In this document: piece by piece, positions 17,466-26,814 of the stretch
How the letters are laid out: each line of letters opens with the position of its first letter
How positions within the stretch are numbered: position 1 is the stretch's first letter
Assembly: GCA_048887165.1 (NCBI GenBank)
Contig: JBHLJZ010000006.1
Coordinates: 10,467-74,466 of the forward strand
Source: SOKP01 sp048887165
Lineage (GTDB): Archaea; Asgardarchaeota; Lokiarchaeia; Sigyniarchaeales; SOKP01
Length of the DNA stretch: 64,000 bases
Direction: 5' to 3'
Position numbers and translations under genes: made by a program
The notes under the pieces: generated by a model
The model's input: only the letters and a program-made list of their open reading frames with translations
The model's database searches: none
Told to the model about the DNA's origin: nothing

Positions 17466-18965
17466 ATGGAATTATCTCCAGAAATTATTTATAAAAGTTA
17501 TATTAATAATGAATTAGATAAGACATCAACTATTAATCAATTAATTTCATTAATAGATAATAGTGATGATCTCCTTACTCGAGTTAAAAGTATTAAAACC
17601 CTAAATAAAATCAAACCAACAGATGATCGAGCATTTCATGTTTTAGAAAATTTGCTTGTCTCAGATTCACATAAAGAGATCAGATATGAAGCGGCTAGAG
17701 GTATAAAAAACAACTTTTTAAATAGATCCTTAGAACCGATAAAATGGGTGTTTGCCCATGAAAAATCACTTAAATGTCTTTTAATTATTACTGAAATTAT
17801 TGGAGAATTCAACACCTCATTTTCCAAATCTCTTTTAATTGAAAAAATAAACCAGTTTGATAATGATCAATTCAAAAAAAGCATAGAAGATTTAGGTAAA
17901 AAAGATAATTTAGAATATTTATCAGGAAAAAAATTATCAAAAATTGTTCAAAATCAATTAATTATCGATTATTTAGAAAATAAGTTTGGTCAGGTTAATT
18001 ACAAACTACACAATGGGATAATAACTCAATTAGATCTATCTGACATTAGCACTCATATTTTTGGATGGCGAGTTCTTAAGAAATTTCCTTTTTTTTTGAA
18101 ATATTTGAATTCAATTAAGATTTTAGATTTAAAATTTAATAGATTATCAATTATCCCTAAATCTATAGGGAATCTTAATTCTCTAGTATATTTAGATTTG
18201 AGTTATAACAAAATTGAAAATCTACCTTCTTCAATAGGATTTTTAACATCACTAGAATTCTTAAATTTAAGATATAATAAATTAAGCAAATTACCACACT
18301 CAATAGGGGATCTTAAAAAGCTAAAAAAGTTAGACTTAAGATCAAATAATTTAAAAACTCTCCCCAAAACAATTAAAAAGTTATCTCAACTAAAGATTCT
18401 TGATTTACATGGTAATAAGTTAGATAATATAATCTCAAACTTTAAAGGGCTCTCCTCTCTTGAAGAATTAGAATTAGGTTTAAACAATTTGACTAAATTA
18501 CCTGAAAGTTTAAAATCAATAAAATCATTAAAAAAACTTGGGCTCGGAGGAAATAGATTAAAAAGACTCTCAAATTGGATTTGTTCCTTTAAAAAGCTCG
18601 AAATTTTACAACTATATGATAATAAACTTATAGAACTTCCTAAAACTATAGGAAACTTAAGTTCACTTAAAACCTTAGTCTTATGGAATAATAACTTAGA
18701 GTCATTACCAAAATCATTTAGTTCACTATATAATCTTAAATCTTTGAATTTAAGTTGGAATAACTTTACTAAATTGCCTGAATGGATAGAATCGCTAAGA
18801 TCATTAGAAGAATTGAGTTTATGGGGAAATAAATTAAATAGTCTTCCACAATCAATGGCAAATCTAAACTCGCTAAAAATTTTGGATTTAAATTTTACTT
18901 TTATTATCGATATTCCTGACTTCTTAAGAGATTTAGAAAAGAAAGGATTAGTGATATATAAATAG
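17466..18965 (+). CDS. HEAT-like plus leucine-rich-repeat protein, paralogue 2
   Basis: 499 residues, same plan as the gene at 13654: helical HEAT-like N-terminus (LSPEIIYKSYINNELDKTST opening; about 1-150) followed from about 210 by twelve or so LRRs of the LPxSIGxLxSLxxLxLxxN type. Ends in a capping helix (LRDLEKKGLVIYK). It sits 33 nt before paralogue 3 on the same strand, so the two may be co-transcribed. Cytosolic by sequence; the ligand is unknown. Confidence 0.84.
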   Translation: MELSPEIIYKSYINNELDKTSTINQLISLIDNSDDLLTRVKSIKTLNKIKPTDDRAFHVLENLLVSDSHKEIRYEAARGIKNNFLNRSLEPIKWVFAHEKSLKCLLIITEIIGEFNTSFSKSLLIEKINQFDNDQFKKSIEDLGKKDNLEYLSGKKLSKIVQNQLIIDYLENKFGQVNYKLHNGIITQLDLSDISTHIFGWRVLKKFPFFLKYLNSIKILDLKFNRLSIIPKSIGNLNSLVYLDLSYNKIENLPSSIGFLTSLEFLNLRYNKLSKLPHSIGDLKKLKKLDLRSNNLKTLPKTIKKLSQLKILDLHGNKLDNIISNFKGLSSLEELELGLNNLTKLPESLKSIKSLKKLGLGGNRLKRLSNWICSFKKLEILQLYDNKLIELPKTIGNLSSLKTLVLWNNNLESLPKSFSSLYNLKSLNLSWNNFTKLPEWIESLRSLEELSLWGNKLNSLPQSMANLNSLKILDLNFTFIIDIPDFLRDLEKKGLVIYK

Positions 18966-18998
18966 AATTTTGATAAAAATTAAAAACTAAGATTTGGT

Positions 18999-20378
18999 AT
19001 GGAATTAACACCTAAAAAAATTTACGAGGATTTCTTTAACAAAATTATTGATAAAGTCTCAGCAATTGAACAATTATCAACTTTAATTGAAAACAGTAAC
19101 AATATTAATATCCGAGTCAAAAGCATTGAGTATTTAGAAAAAATTGGAAAAATTGGTGACAATTCAAATAATAAAGAAGAGAATTTATTTAACCTATTCG
19201 AAAACTTGTTGATTTCAGATTCAAGTGATAAAATACGAAATATTGCTGCTACTTTTCTAAAAACTAACTTCCTTGAAAAATCATTTGAACCAATGATCTG
19301 GGCACTTCATCATGAATCATCACCCAATTGCTTAAAAGTTATTTTTGAATCACTTATTGGTATCATAAATCAATCAATAAAGAAAGAAGATGATATCTCA
19401 AAAGTAAATTTATTTAATAAAATAAAACAAATAAATGAAAAGGCTTTTAGAATAGATATTGAGTTATGGTGCGAAGGAAAACAAGAGGATGAGATTACAA
19501 TCAAAGAAATAGCTGAAATTTTAATTAATTATTTCTGTTTAATTTATTTACAGAAAACTGTATGGCGTTTAAAATTTTCAATTGAAAATTGCAGAATTGT
19601 CCAATTAGATTTTATTTTTAAGGGATTAACTAAATTGCCAGAAGCTATAAAGCACCTCAATTCTCTTAAAGTCTTAATATTGAGGTATAATCAACTTACT
19701 ATCCTTCCAGATTGGATTGGTTCTTTAAATTCTCTAGAATCGTTAAATCTCAATGTAAATAACATAATAGAACTCCCAAAAACTATTGGTTCCCTAACTT
19801 CTCTCAAAGAGTTGCTCTTATGGAAGAATGAACTTAATTTTCTACCAGACTCAATTGGATTAATGATTTCTTTAGAAAAACTGAATCTAAGATTAAATCA
19901 ATTAATTGAATTACCCTCAAATTTTGGAAATCTATCATACCTTAAGGAATTAAATCTTCATGACAATAAGTTGGTCTCTATTCCAGAAACGATAGGTTTA
20001 CTCTCCTCCTTAGAAATACTTAATCTAAGTTGGAATGAATTAAAAAAGATTCCAAATACTATAGGGGCACTATCTTCGTTGAAATCTCTAGATTTAGAAA
20101 GGAACGAATTATTATCCATCCCGTTATCAATTGGAAATTTAAGTTCATTAAAAGTGTTAAATCTTAGTGATAATAAGTTAAAAAAAATCCCAAAAACTCT
20201 TGGAAACCTGAAAAATTTGGAAATTTTAAACCTTTCCAGAAATAATATTACTGAATTGCCTGAAACAATAAAGTTATTAACTTCACTAAAAGAAATTTAT
20301 TTAGGAGAAAATAATTTTAAGAGTATTCCGAGAGATTTAAAAGAATTAGAAAGAAAAGGTTTAAAGATTTTTTATTGA
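18999..20378 (+). CDS. HEAT-like plus leucine-rich-repeat protein, paralogue 3
   Basis: 459 residues. N-terminal helical block (LTPKKIYEDFFNKIIDKVSA opening) with a longer, more acidic insert (NNKEEN, KKEDD) than its paralogues, then about ten LRRs from residue ~205 to 445, ending LKELERKGLKIFY. The end is convergent with the DNA ligase gene, leaving one base between the stops. The repeat consensus is the same as in the two upstream copies, so tandem duplication is the likely origin. Confidence 0.84.
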   Translation: MELTPKKIYEDFFNKIIDKVSAIEQLSTLIENSNNINIRVKSIEYLEKIGKIGDNSNNKEENLFNLFENLLISDSSDKIRNIAATFLKTNFLEKSFEPMIWALHHESSPNCLKVIFESLIGIINQSIKKEDDISKVNLFNKIKQINEKAFRIDIELWCEGKQEDEITIKEIAEILINYFCLIYLQKTVWRLKFSIENCRIVQLDFIFKGLTKLPEAIKHLNSLKVLILRYNQLTILPDWIGSLNSLESLNLNVNNIIELPKTIGSLTSLKELLLWKNELNFLPDSIGLMISLEKLNLRLNQLIELPSNFGNLSYLKELNLHDNKLVSIPETIGLLSSLEILNLSWNELKKIPNTIGALSSLKSLDLERNELLSIPLSIGNLSSLKVLNLSDNKLKKIPKTLGNLKNLEILNLSRNNITELPETIKLLTSLKEIYLGENNFKSIPRDLKELERKGLKIFY

Positions 20379-20379
20379 T

Positions 20380-22137
20380 TTATTGTGTTTCATATAACTT
20401 TTTTATTTCCTCCACTGTAGTTATATCTTTTGGACCTTTATCTGGTCTTATTCTTTGAAAAACAGGAAACCTTAGAGAATATCCCAATGAAGAGAATTTA
20501 TCACTAACCGTAATCTCATCTCCGATGATCTCTATAACTAATTCTGGTTTCAACCACTGATCTGGTTTGTCATCACAAATAACACTTGGATGCTTTTTTT
20601 CTATTTCAAAATTCTTCATCTCTTCCTTTAAATTTTCCATTATTTCATCGGTCCAACCAGAAGCTATTCGAGTGAATGCCTCAAATTTATTATTTTCAGG
20701 ATCAAAAACAGCCCCTATATACGTTCCATAAACACCTTTTCTTCTGCCCCTCCCATAAAAAGCTCCAACTAAAACGACATCTATTGAATCTTTTAATTTT
20801 CCACCTTCTAATCCCTTTAATTTAAGCCATTTATAACCCCGATTTCCTGCTTGATAAAAAGAATCATCTTTGATTGATTTTGCCATGATTCCTTCAGTTC
20901 CATTTTCCCTTGCCTCATTGAAAAAATCTAGTAGTTCATCAACTGAATGTATTAAAACTGATTTAACTAACCGCAATTCATCTGTTTCATCAACAATTTC
21001 TTCAAGCTTTTTTCGACGAATAGGTAAAGATTTGTCAATATAAGACAAATCTTCAAATTTTAAAAGATCAAAAACAAAAAGACAAACAGGTACTTCTTTT
21101 GAAATATCTTCCACATCATATTTTCTTCTTCGCTTGCTCAACACTTGAAATGGAAGCATTTTCTCATAAAAGGGATCCATAGCAACAACTTCTCCTTCAA
21201 ATATTACATTTGTTGCTTTAATATTCTCCCTAACTTTTAGACAAACATCAGGATACTGATCTGAGATATCTAATAAGCGTCTTGAAAACAGAATAATATC
21301 ATCTCCCTTTTTATGGATCTGTAATCTTTCTCCATCTAATTTATATTCAGCTACAAATGGAACTCCTAATCTATTGATAAATTCTGTATAATTTTCTCTT
21401 GATGCCAACATACTTAATAAAGGAACACCATATTCAATATCAATGGAGCTTAACTCTTCCAAACCCTTTTCTGCTAAGAGTTTTGTAATCTCTCCAAGAT
21501 CAGGGTATAAAGTATAAGCTCGTTCAATAATATCTTTATTATCTTTTGTACCTGTGAAAGCAAGTGCTAATCCTTCTATAATTGTAGGAGATTGAATACC
21601 AACTCTTAGTGTTGATGTAATGATTCGTAGCAAGAATTTTGTTTCTAATGGAGAACATTTTCTCATCAATCCTCTTAAGATCCCAAGTTTTATATCGTGA
21701 GAACCGGAACCCTCTGTTAAAGCTATCTTTTTTAATTCTGAATAAAGCTCAGAAATCTCTAAAGATGTTTCCCTAAACTCATCAGAATCATGAAAATCAA
21801 ATAACGACTTTTGGGTTTTCTTTTTAGATAAAATCAATTCAGCTGTAATTCCAATATCTCCCTTTTTTAATAAAACTTCCTTGATTTTCTTAGGATCGAT
21901 ACCAGAATGTAAAGATAATGCCTCGATAATCATTTTTTCAGCGATTCCCATTTTAGGAAACTGTTTAATATTTGAAACCAATTGACCTTGTAACAAGTAG
22001 ATAATTTTATCAATATCGTCAAAGGTTGCACTTTCCTTTATTTCTCTAAAAAATTTAGATAAAATATCAATCATTTCGAGCCTTTTCGACGTGCTCTCCA
22101 ATTTGGAAAATAGAATTGCTAGCTTTTTGAATTTCAT
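20380..22137 (-). CDS. lig: ATP-dependent DNA ligase
   Basis: 585 residues, the usual length of archaeal replicative DNA ligases. The N-terminal DNA-binding domain covers about 1-230. The adenylated lysine is Lys266 in EYKLDGERLQ (motif I). Other ligase motifs visible are FEGEVVAMD, EGIMAKS and GYKWLKLKG in the adenylation domain, and the OB-fold domain ends the protein (FPVFQRIRPDK). It seals nicks during Okazaki-fragment joining and repair. ATG at 22137; monocistronic by spacing. Confidence 0.94.
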   Translation of the reverse strand: MKFKKLAILFSKLESTSKRLEMIDILSKFFREIKESATFDDIDKIIYLLQGQLVSNIKQFPKMGIAEKMIIEALSLHSGIDPKKIKEVLLKKGDIGITAELILSKKKTQKSLFDFHDSDEFRETSLEISELYSELKKIALTEGSGSHDIKLGILRGLMRKCSPLETKFLLRIITSTLRVGIQSPTIIEGLALAFTGTKDNKDIIERAYTLYPDLGEITKLLAEKGLEELSSIDIEYGVPLLSMLASRENYTEFINRLGVPFVAEYKLDGERLQIHKKGDDIILFSRRLLDISDQYPDVCLKVRENIKATNVIFEGEVVAMDPFYEKMLPFQVLSKRRRKYDVEDISKEVPVCLFVFDLLKFEDLSYIDKSLPIRRKKLEEIVDETDELRLVKSVLIHSVDELLDFFNEARENGTEGIMAKSIKDDSFYQAGNRGYKWLKLKGLEGGKLKDSIDVVLVGAFYGRGRRKGVYGTYIGAVFDPENNKFEAFTRIASGWTDEIMENLKEEMKNFEIEKKHPSVICDDKPDQWLKPELVIEIIGDEITVSDKFSSLGYSLRFPVFQRIRPDKGPKDITTVEEIKKLYETQ

Positions 22138-22253
22138 CTTGATTCTTAAAAAATTTCTTTTTTCTAAATATAGAATTAAGTGCTTACTCTTAATAAATAT
22201 TAAAAAAGCTCTTAATTTAAATTCAGATATTAAAAAAAATTAGAAAAAAAGAA

Positions 22254-23042
22254 TTATATTAATTTCGAAAGTTCTACAAATTTCTTTTGGATTTCTGTTT
22301 TTACATTCGTTGAGATCCCCTTAAAAGAATCTGCCGAAAATGAAATCTTAGAACCTTCCTTTATAGAGAATTGGCAAATTGGACCATCCATCATTTCAAC
22401 AGCATAACTCCCATCATCTTTTTTTGAAACCCAAATATCATCGTAGTGATCCATTATACCCATTAATACAAATGCTATTTTTGCTTCAGTTCTTAGATCT
22501 GGTTTTTCAACTCTCTCTAGTTTGGGAGCTTCTACCTTTACTTCTAATGGTGCAGGTTCAGGTTTTACAATAGGCTCAGGTTGTACAATAGGCTTAGGTT
22601 TAGAAGCGGGTTCAGGCTTAATAACAGGTTCGGGTTTAGGTTTTTCTTTAACTACAGGTTTAATAGCTGGTTTTTCAGCTTCTCTTAATTCAAATGTAAC
22701 TACATAATTATCTAATTCTTTATAATCTCGGTTTAAAAGTGCTTGGAGATCTTTATTTAATTCATCGGTAATAGGATCTCTACCGATTTTTCTTTGGTCT
22801 ATTTCCTTGATGTATTTAATATCACGTCCTATAATACTTTTTCCAACTTGATAACCATGGCCTTTAAGGGATTCAGCTTGTCTTAAGGCAGTTCTTCTTG
22901 CTACTAGTCCCTGACTACTACCATACCATAACCAAACTACTTGATTAGTTTCGTCTAAAATAATAATTGATCGATCAGGTGTTAAATTATCCATATTCCA
23001 AATAATTGGTTCGCTAACACCTCCTTCTAGAACATCAAACAT
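22254..23042 (-). CDS. Gelsolin-like domain protein with proline/lysine/glutamate linker
   Basis: 262 residues. Residues about 10-75 (DNLTPDRSIIILDE, then VVWLWYGSSQ, then an A-rich helix and GHGYQVGKSIIG) match the layout of a gelsolin/villin-type domain: strand with I-L-D, then x-V-W-L-W-x-G, then helix. A linker at about 127-175 is built of KPEP/KPKP-like units. The C-terminal ~85 residues form a small alpha-beta domain (AKIAFVLMGIMDHYDDIWVSKKDDGSYAV) that I do not recognise. Gelsolin-family proteins from Asgard archaea have been shown to act on actin; this one has a single candidate domain and its role is inferred only. Confidence 0.55.
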   Translation of the reverse strand: MFDVLEGGVSEPIIWNMDNLTPDRSIIILDETNQVVWLWYGSSQGLVARRTALRQAESLKGHGYQVGKSIIGRDIKYIKEIDQRKIGRDPITDELNKDLQALLNRDYKELDNYVVTFELREAEKPAIKPVVKEKPKPEPVIKPEPASKPKPIVQPEPIVKPEPAPLEVKVEAPKLERVEKPDLRTEAKIAFVLMGIMDHYDDIWVSKKDDGSYAVEMMDGPICQFSIKEGSKISFSADSFKGISTNVKTEIQKKFVELSKLI

Positions 23043-23224
23043 AAGCGCAAATGAAGTAATATCTATCTCAACTCTACTAGTAATTTGAAATCATATTATT
23101 ATAAAAAAAATAGGTTTGATCAATTTAAAAATTAAGTTTTTACATAATTTTTTAAACAATATTAATTAAGTTCAGAATCTTAGATTTATTAAATCATATA
23201 TTACAATAATAGATGTGATGATTG

Positions 23225-24211
23225 ATGAATGAGAATATTTTAAAACTCACGCTTCCTAAAGGGAGTTTACAAGAAGAGATTTCATCATTTTTTGAGCGTG
23301 CAGGATTAAAATTATCTTTTTCATCAAATAGGGATTATAGACCTGCTGTAGAAGATCCCGAAATTTATATTAAACTATTAAGACCTCAAGAAATCCCCAA
23401 TTATTTAATTGATCAAGATGAATTTGATTTAGGAATCTCTGGAAGGGATTGGGTTAAAGAAACAAGCGCTGATGTAGAAATTCTCTTGGATTTAGAAATT
23501 GGAAAGGTAAATATTGTACTAAGTGTGCCGAATAGATGGGATCAAATAAACTCGCTTGATGATTTAATACAGAAATTTTCGGAAGATAAAAAAGTTCTAA
23601 GAATTTCCACTGAGTATTTAACACTTTCATTGAACTATTTAAAAGATAATGAAACTTATAAAAAAATATATGGTGATAAAGCACCATTAGTGATAACACC
23701 TTGGAAATCTTGGGGGGAAAATGAAAAAGTTAAGATTTTTTTATCTTTTGGCGCAACTGAAGCAAAACCACCTGAAGAAGTCGATGTTATTATTGATAAT
23801 ACTCAAACTGGAACTACATTAAGAGCTAATAACTTAAAAATTATCGAAATTATTGATACTTCTACTGCGGTTTTAATTGCTAATAAACATGCCCTTAAGG
23901 ATAATTGGAAAAAAGAAAAAATTAAAGATATTGTAGTACTTCTTATGGGAGTAATCGAAGCTTCAAAGAAATTACACATATTTATGAACGTTAAGGAAGA
24001 AAATCTAAATAAAATTTTATCAGAGCTTCCTGCTTTAAAGCGTCCTACTGTATCAAAATTGGCTAGAACAGATTTTGATGAATGGTATGCAGTTAATACA
24101 ATCATTAAAAAAGAAGAATTTTTAAATTTAATACCTCTTTTAAGAAAATTCGCTCAAGGTTTAGTAGTCCATGAACCTCGACAAATACTTCCATTAGAAA
24201 AAATTAAGTAA
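23225..24211 (+). CDS. hisG: ATP phosphoribosyltransferase, long form
   Basis: About 328 residues, the long HisG form with a C-terminal regulatory domain, so it needs no HisZ partner. The opening KLTLPKGSLQEE, the DLGISGRDWV segment and the PRPP-site region DVIIDNTQTGTTLRANNLKII are visible. The C-terminal ~75 residues form the ferredoxin-fold domain where histidine binds in the family. First step of histidine synthesis. A TTG at 23222 directly precedes the ATG at 23225; I chose ATG. hisD follows without a gap. Confidence 0.92.
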   Translation: MNENILKLTLPKGSLQEEISSFFERAGLKLSFSSNRDYRPAVEDPEIYIKLLRPQEIPNYLIDQDEFDLGISGRDWVKETSADVEILLDLEIGKVNIVLSVPNRWDQINSLDDLIQKFSEDKKVLRISTEYLTLSLNYLKDNETYKKIYGDKAPLVITPWKSWGENEKVKIFLSFGATEAKPPEEVDVIIDNTQTGTTLRANNLKIIEIIDTSTAVLIANKHALKDNWKKEKIKDIVVLLMGVIEASKKLHIFMNVKEENLNKILSELPALKRPTVSKLARTDFDEWYAVNTIIKKEEFLNLIPLLRKFAQGLVVHEPRQILPLEKIK

Positions 24212-24229
24212 TTGGAAGATGAGTTTTTA

Positions 24230-25528
24230 ATGTTACCAAAAATTATCAATTCAGATTTAATCTCAGAAGATGAAATAGATAAATTAATTCCTAGAAGCAT
24301 AGATAATGAGGAAATCAAAAACAAAGTCTTAGAAATCATCAATAAAGTTAAACATTTAGGAGATTTGGCTATCATCAAATTTTCAAAAGAATTTGACGAT
24401 ATCGAATTACATGAAGAAGAGATAAAAGTATCCGAAGAAGAAATTCAATTTGCTTATAAAGAAATTGATAATGAATTATTAGATTCATTAAGATATGCAA
24501 AAAAAAATCTTATATATTTTCATCGTGCTCAAAAGAAGGAATCATGGTCTATTGAAGTTGAAAGGGGTGTTTTTGCAGGTCAAATATATCGTCCTTTAGA
24601 ATCAGTTGGGATCTATATACCTGGCAGAAGAGCAATCTATCCTAGTACAGTATTGATGGCTGTTACTCCAGCATATATAGCTGGTGTTAAAAATATAACA
24701 ATTTGTAGCCCACCTAAAAAAAATAAAAGAATTCCTTCTGAAATTATTGTAGCAGCTGCTGAATTTGGATATAAAGATATTTATAAAGTAGGTGGTGCTC
24801 AAGCAATTGCTGCAATGGCTTATGGTACAAAAATCATACCAAAAGTTCAAAAGATTATTGGACCAGGAAATAAATGGGTGAATTTAGCAAAGCAATTATT
24901 ATCTAATGTTGTAGCAATTGATACACCTGCTGGACCTTCTGAAATATTAATTATTGCTGATCAGAACACAGATTATGAACTAGTTATTTTAGATTTAATA
25001 TCACAAATCGAGCACGACCCAGATAATATTGGGATTTTGGTTACAGATTCTAACGAGCTTATTGAAAAGGTGAAAAAAGAATTACCTCAGTTTGTTAATA
25101 GAAACAGTAGGAGAAAGATTATAAAAAAAGCTTTGGAAAAGAAATCTCTAATTATAAAAGCAAAAGATTTAAAAGATTGCATAAGAGTGAGTAATTTGAT
25201 TGCTCCTGAACACCTTGAAATCTTAATATTTAACCCTGATAGGATAATTGATGATATAAATAATGCAGGTGCAATTTTTTTAGGGCCCTATTCACCAGTT
25301 TCAGTTGGAGATTATTGTGCGGGTACTAATCACATCCTTCCTACAGGTGGTTATGCAAGAACATACTCAGGTTTAAATATTTACAATTTTCTTAAAATTA
25401 TTGATGTTCTAAAATGTAGCGAACAGGGACTAGAGATTTTAAGCAGATCTGCTTTAAAACTTGCCGAATTTGAAGGTTTAATAGGACATAAAAAGTCAAT
25501 TGAAAAAAGACTAAAAAAGAAAAATTAA
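24230..25528 (+). CDS. hisD: Histidinol dehydrogenase
   Basis: About 432 residues, usual length. Family segments visible: YIPGRRAIYPSTVLM, VGGAQAIAAMAYGT, IIGPGNKWVNLAK, DTPAGPSEILIIAD, SQIEHDPDNIG and the C-terminal SVGDYCAGTNHILPTGGYART. It oxidises histidinol to histidine with two NAD and a zinc ion. The frame is open from a TTG at 24212, which abuts the hisG stop. The ATG at 24230 has GGAAGATGAG upstream and I prefer it. Confidence 0.93.
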   Translation: MLPKIINSDLISEDEIDKLIPRSIDNEEIKNKVLEIINKVKHLGDLAIIKFSKEFDDIELHEEEIKVSEEEIQFAYKEIDNELLDSLRYAKKNLIYFHRAQKKESWSIEVERGVFAGQIYRPLESVGIYIPGRRAIYPSTVLMAVTPAYIAGVKNITICSPPKKNKRIPSEIIVAAAEFGYKDIYKVGGAQAIAAMAYGTKIIPKVQKIIGPGNKWVNLAKQLLSNVVAIDTPAGPSEILIIADQNTDYELVILDLISQIEHDPDNIGILVTDSNELIEKVKKELPQFVNRNSRRKIIKKALEKKSLIIKAKDLKDCIRVSNLIAPEHLEILIFNPDRIIDDINNAGAIFLGPYSPVSVGDYCAGTNHILPTGGYARTYSGLNIYNFLKIIDVLKCSEQGLEILSRSALKLAEFEGLIGHKKSIEKRLKKKN

Positions 25529-25571
25529 ATTATATAAAGTCATTACATAAAATATTAATTTATTAAGATAG

Positions 25572-25592
25572 AGCTCAAATTGAGCTTTTTTT
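25572..25592 (+). terminator. Palindrome plus T-run behind hisD
   Basis: AGCTCAA (25572-25578) and TTGAGCT (25580-25586) form a perfect inverted repeat around one base, followed by a run of Ts to 25592. It lies 44 nt after the hisD stop and 24 nt before hisC. Either a terminator between hisD and hisC, or an operator overlapping the hisC promoter (a TATA-like TTTAAATAT follows at once). Confidence 0.45.
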
Positions 25593-25615
25593 AAATATTT
25601 ATTTAGGTATATACC

Positions 25616-26707
25616 ATGGAACTTGATAACTTATTAAGAGATTCATTAAAGAAATATACAGCGTATGAGCCTGGTGAACAACCAGAAGAAGAAGGATGGG
25701 TTAAGTTAAATACAAATGAGAATCCTTATCCCCCTGTTCCAGAAGTAATAAAAGAGATAAAAAATGCAATAGATGGGAAAGATCAATTGAGAAAGTATCC
25801 AGATCCTTTAGCATTAGAAGTCAGAAAAGCAGTATTAAACCAACTCTTGTTAGATAAGAAAACATTAACTAATCGAAATACAATCTGTATTGGAAATGGT
25901 TCTGATGATCTTATTGATCTAATATTCAAAATTTTCGTCGATCCAGGAGATGAGGTCGTTATATTTTATCCAACTTATGGGCTTTATAAAGTACTAGCGA
26001 CTCTATATGGCGCTAAGGTTACTGAAATTAAACTAAATGATGATTTTTCAATACCAGAGGCTGTTTTTGATGTAAAAGGTAAACTTCTATTTATTAATTC
26101 ACCAAATAATCCGAATGGTAAATCATTTGATAATGAGACAATTCTAAAAATTTGTACTCATTTTCCAGGAATCGTTGTGGTTGATGAAGCTTATGCTGAT
26201 TTTTCGGAGAAAACATGTCTACCTTTATTAAAACAACTAAAAAATTTGATTGTTTGTAGATCATTCTCAAAAAGCTTTTCTTTAGCTTCATTAAGATTAG
26301 GATATGCTTTAGCAGATGCACAAATAATAAAACTAATGAATGAGGTTAAATTACCCTTCAATACAAATTATTTAGCACAAAAGGCAGCATTATCTTGTAT
26401 TAAACATCGAAAAAAAATTTTTGAACAAAATAAAAAAATTATTTCAGAAAGAAAAAGATTAACCGAAAATTTGAATGAATTTAATGGAGTGAGTGTTTTA
26501 CCTTCTGACGCTAATTTTATCTTTATAAAATTTGACGACAAGTCAACAACATTAAAATTTTTGTGGGATCTAAAAGAGTTAAAGATTCTTGTAAGACATT
26601 TCAGTAAACCAGGTCTCTATAATTACCTTAGAGTTACTATTGGAACTGAGGTTGAAAATAATAAATTTTTGTCTGCTTTCCAAGAAGTAGCTAAAAAATA
26701 TCTATAA
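25616..26707 (+). CDS. hisC: Histidinol-phosphate aminotransferase
   Basis: 363 residues, fold I PLP aminotransferase. LNTNENPYPP near residue 31-40, GNGSDDLIDLI at 93-103, the PNNPNGKS segment, VVVDEAYADFS, and the PLP lysine Lys219 in CRSFSKSFSLASLRLGYA. It makes histidinol phosphate in histidine synthesis. It follows hisG-hisD on the same strand, but an 87-nt gap with a palindrome and T-run suggests it can be transcribed separately. ATG at 25616. Confidence 0.92.
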   Translation: MELDNLLRDSLKKYTAYEPGEQPEEEGWVKLNTNENPYPPVPEVIKEIKNAIDGKDQLRKYPDPLALEVRKAVLNQLLLDKKTLTNRNTICIGNGSDDLIDLIFKIFVDPGDEVVIFYPTYGLYKVLATLYGAKVTEIKLNDDFSIPEAVFDVKGKLLFINSPNNPNGKSFDNETILKICTHFPGIVVVDEAYADFSEKTCLPLLKQLKNLIVCRSFSKSFSLASLRLGYALADAQIIKLMNEVKLPFNTNYLAQKAALSCIKHRKKIFEQNKKIISERKRLTENLNEFNGVSVLPSDANFIFIKFDDKSTTLKFLWDLKELKILVRHFSKPGLYNYLRVTIGTEVENNKFLSAFQEVAKKYL

Positions 26708-26814
26708 ATTTTTAATCAAAATTCAAAAGTTTTATATTTTTTTAAATCAAATTATTTTATGTATTCTTTCAAATTATTAATAGGGCTTTTCCACATGCGG
26801 AGTTGAATAATAAT

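Noticed and set aside
13654..20378. Repetitive LRR coding DNA as a tandem DNA repeat or CRISPR array
   Set aside because: The repeats are at protein level (about 23 residues), vary at DNA level, lie in open frames and show no spacer structure.
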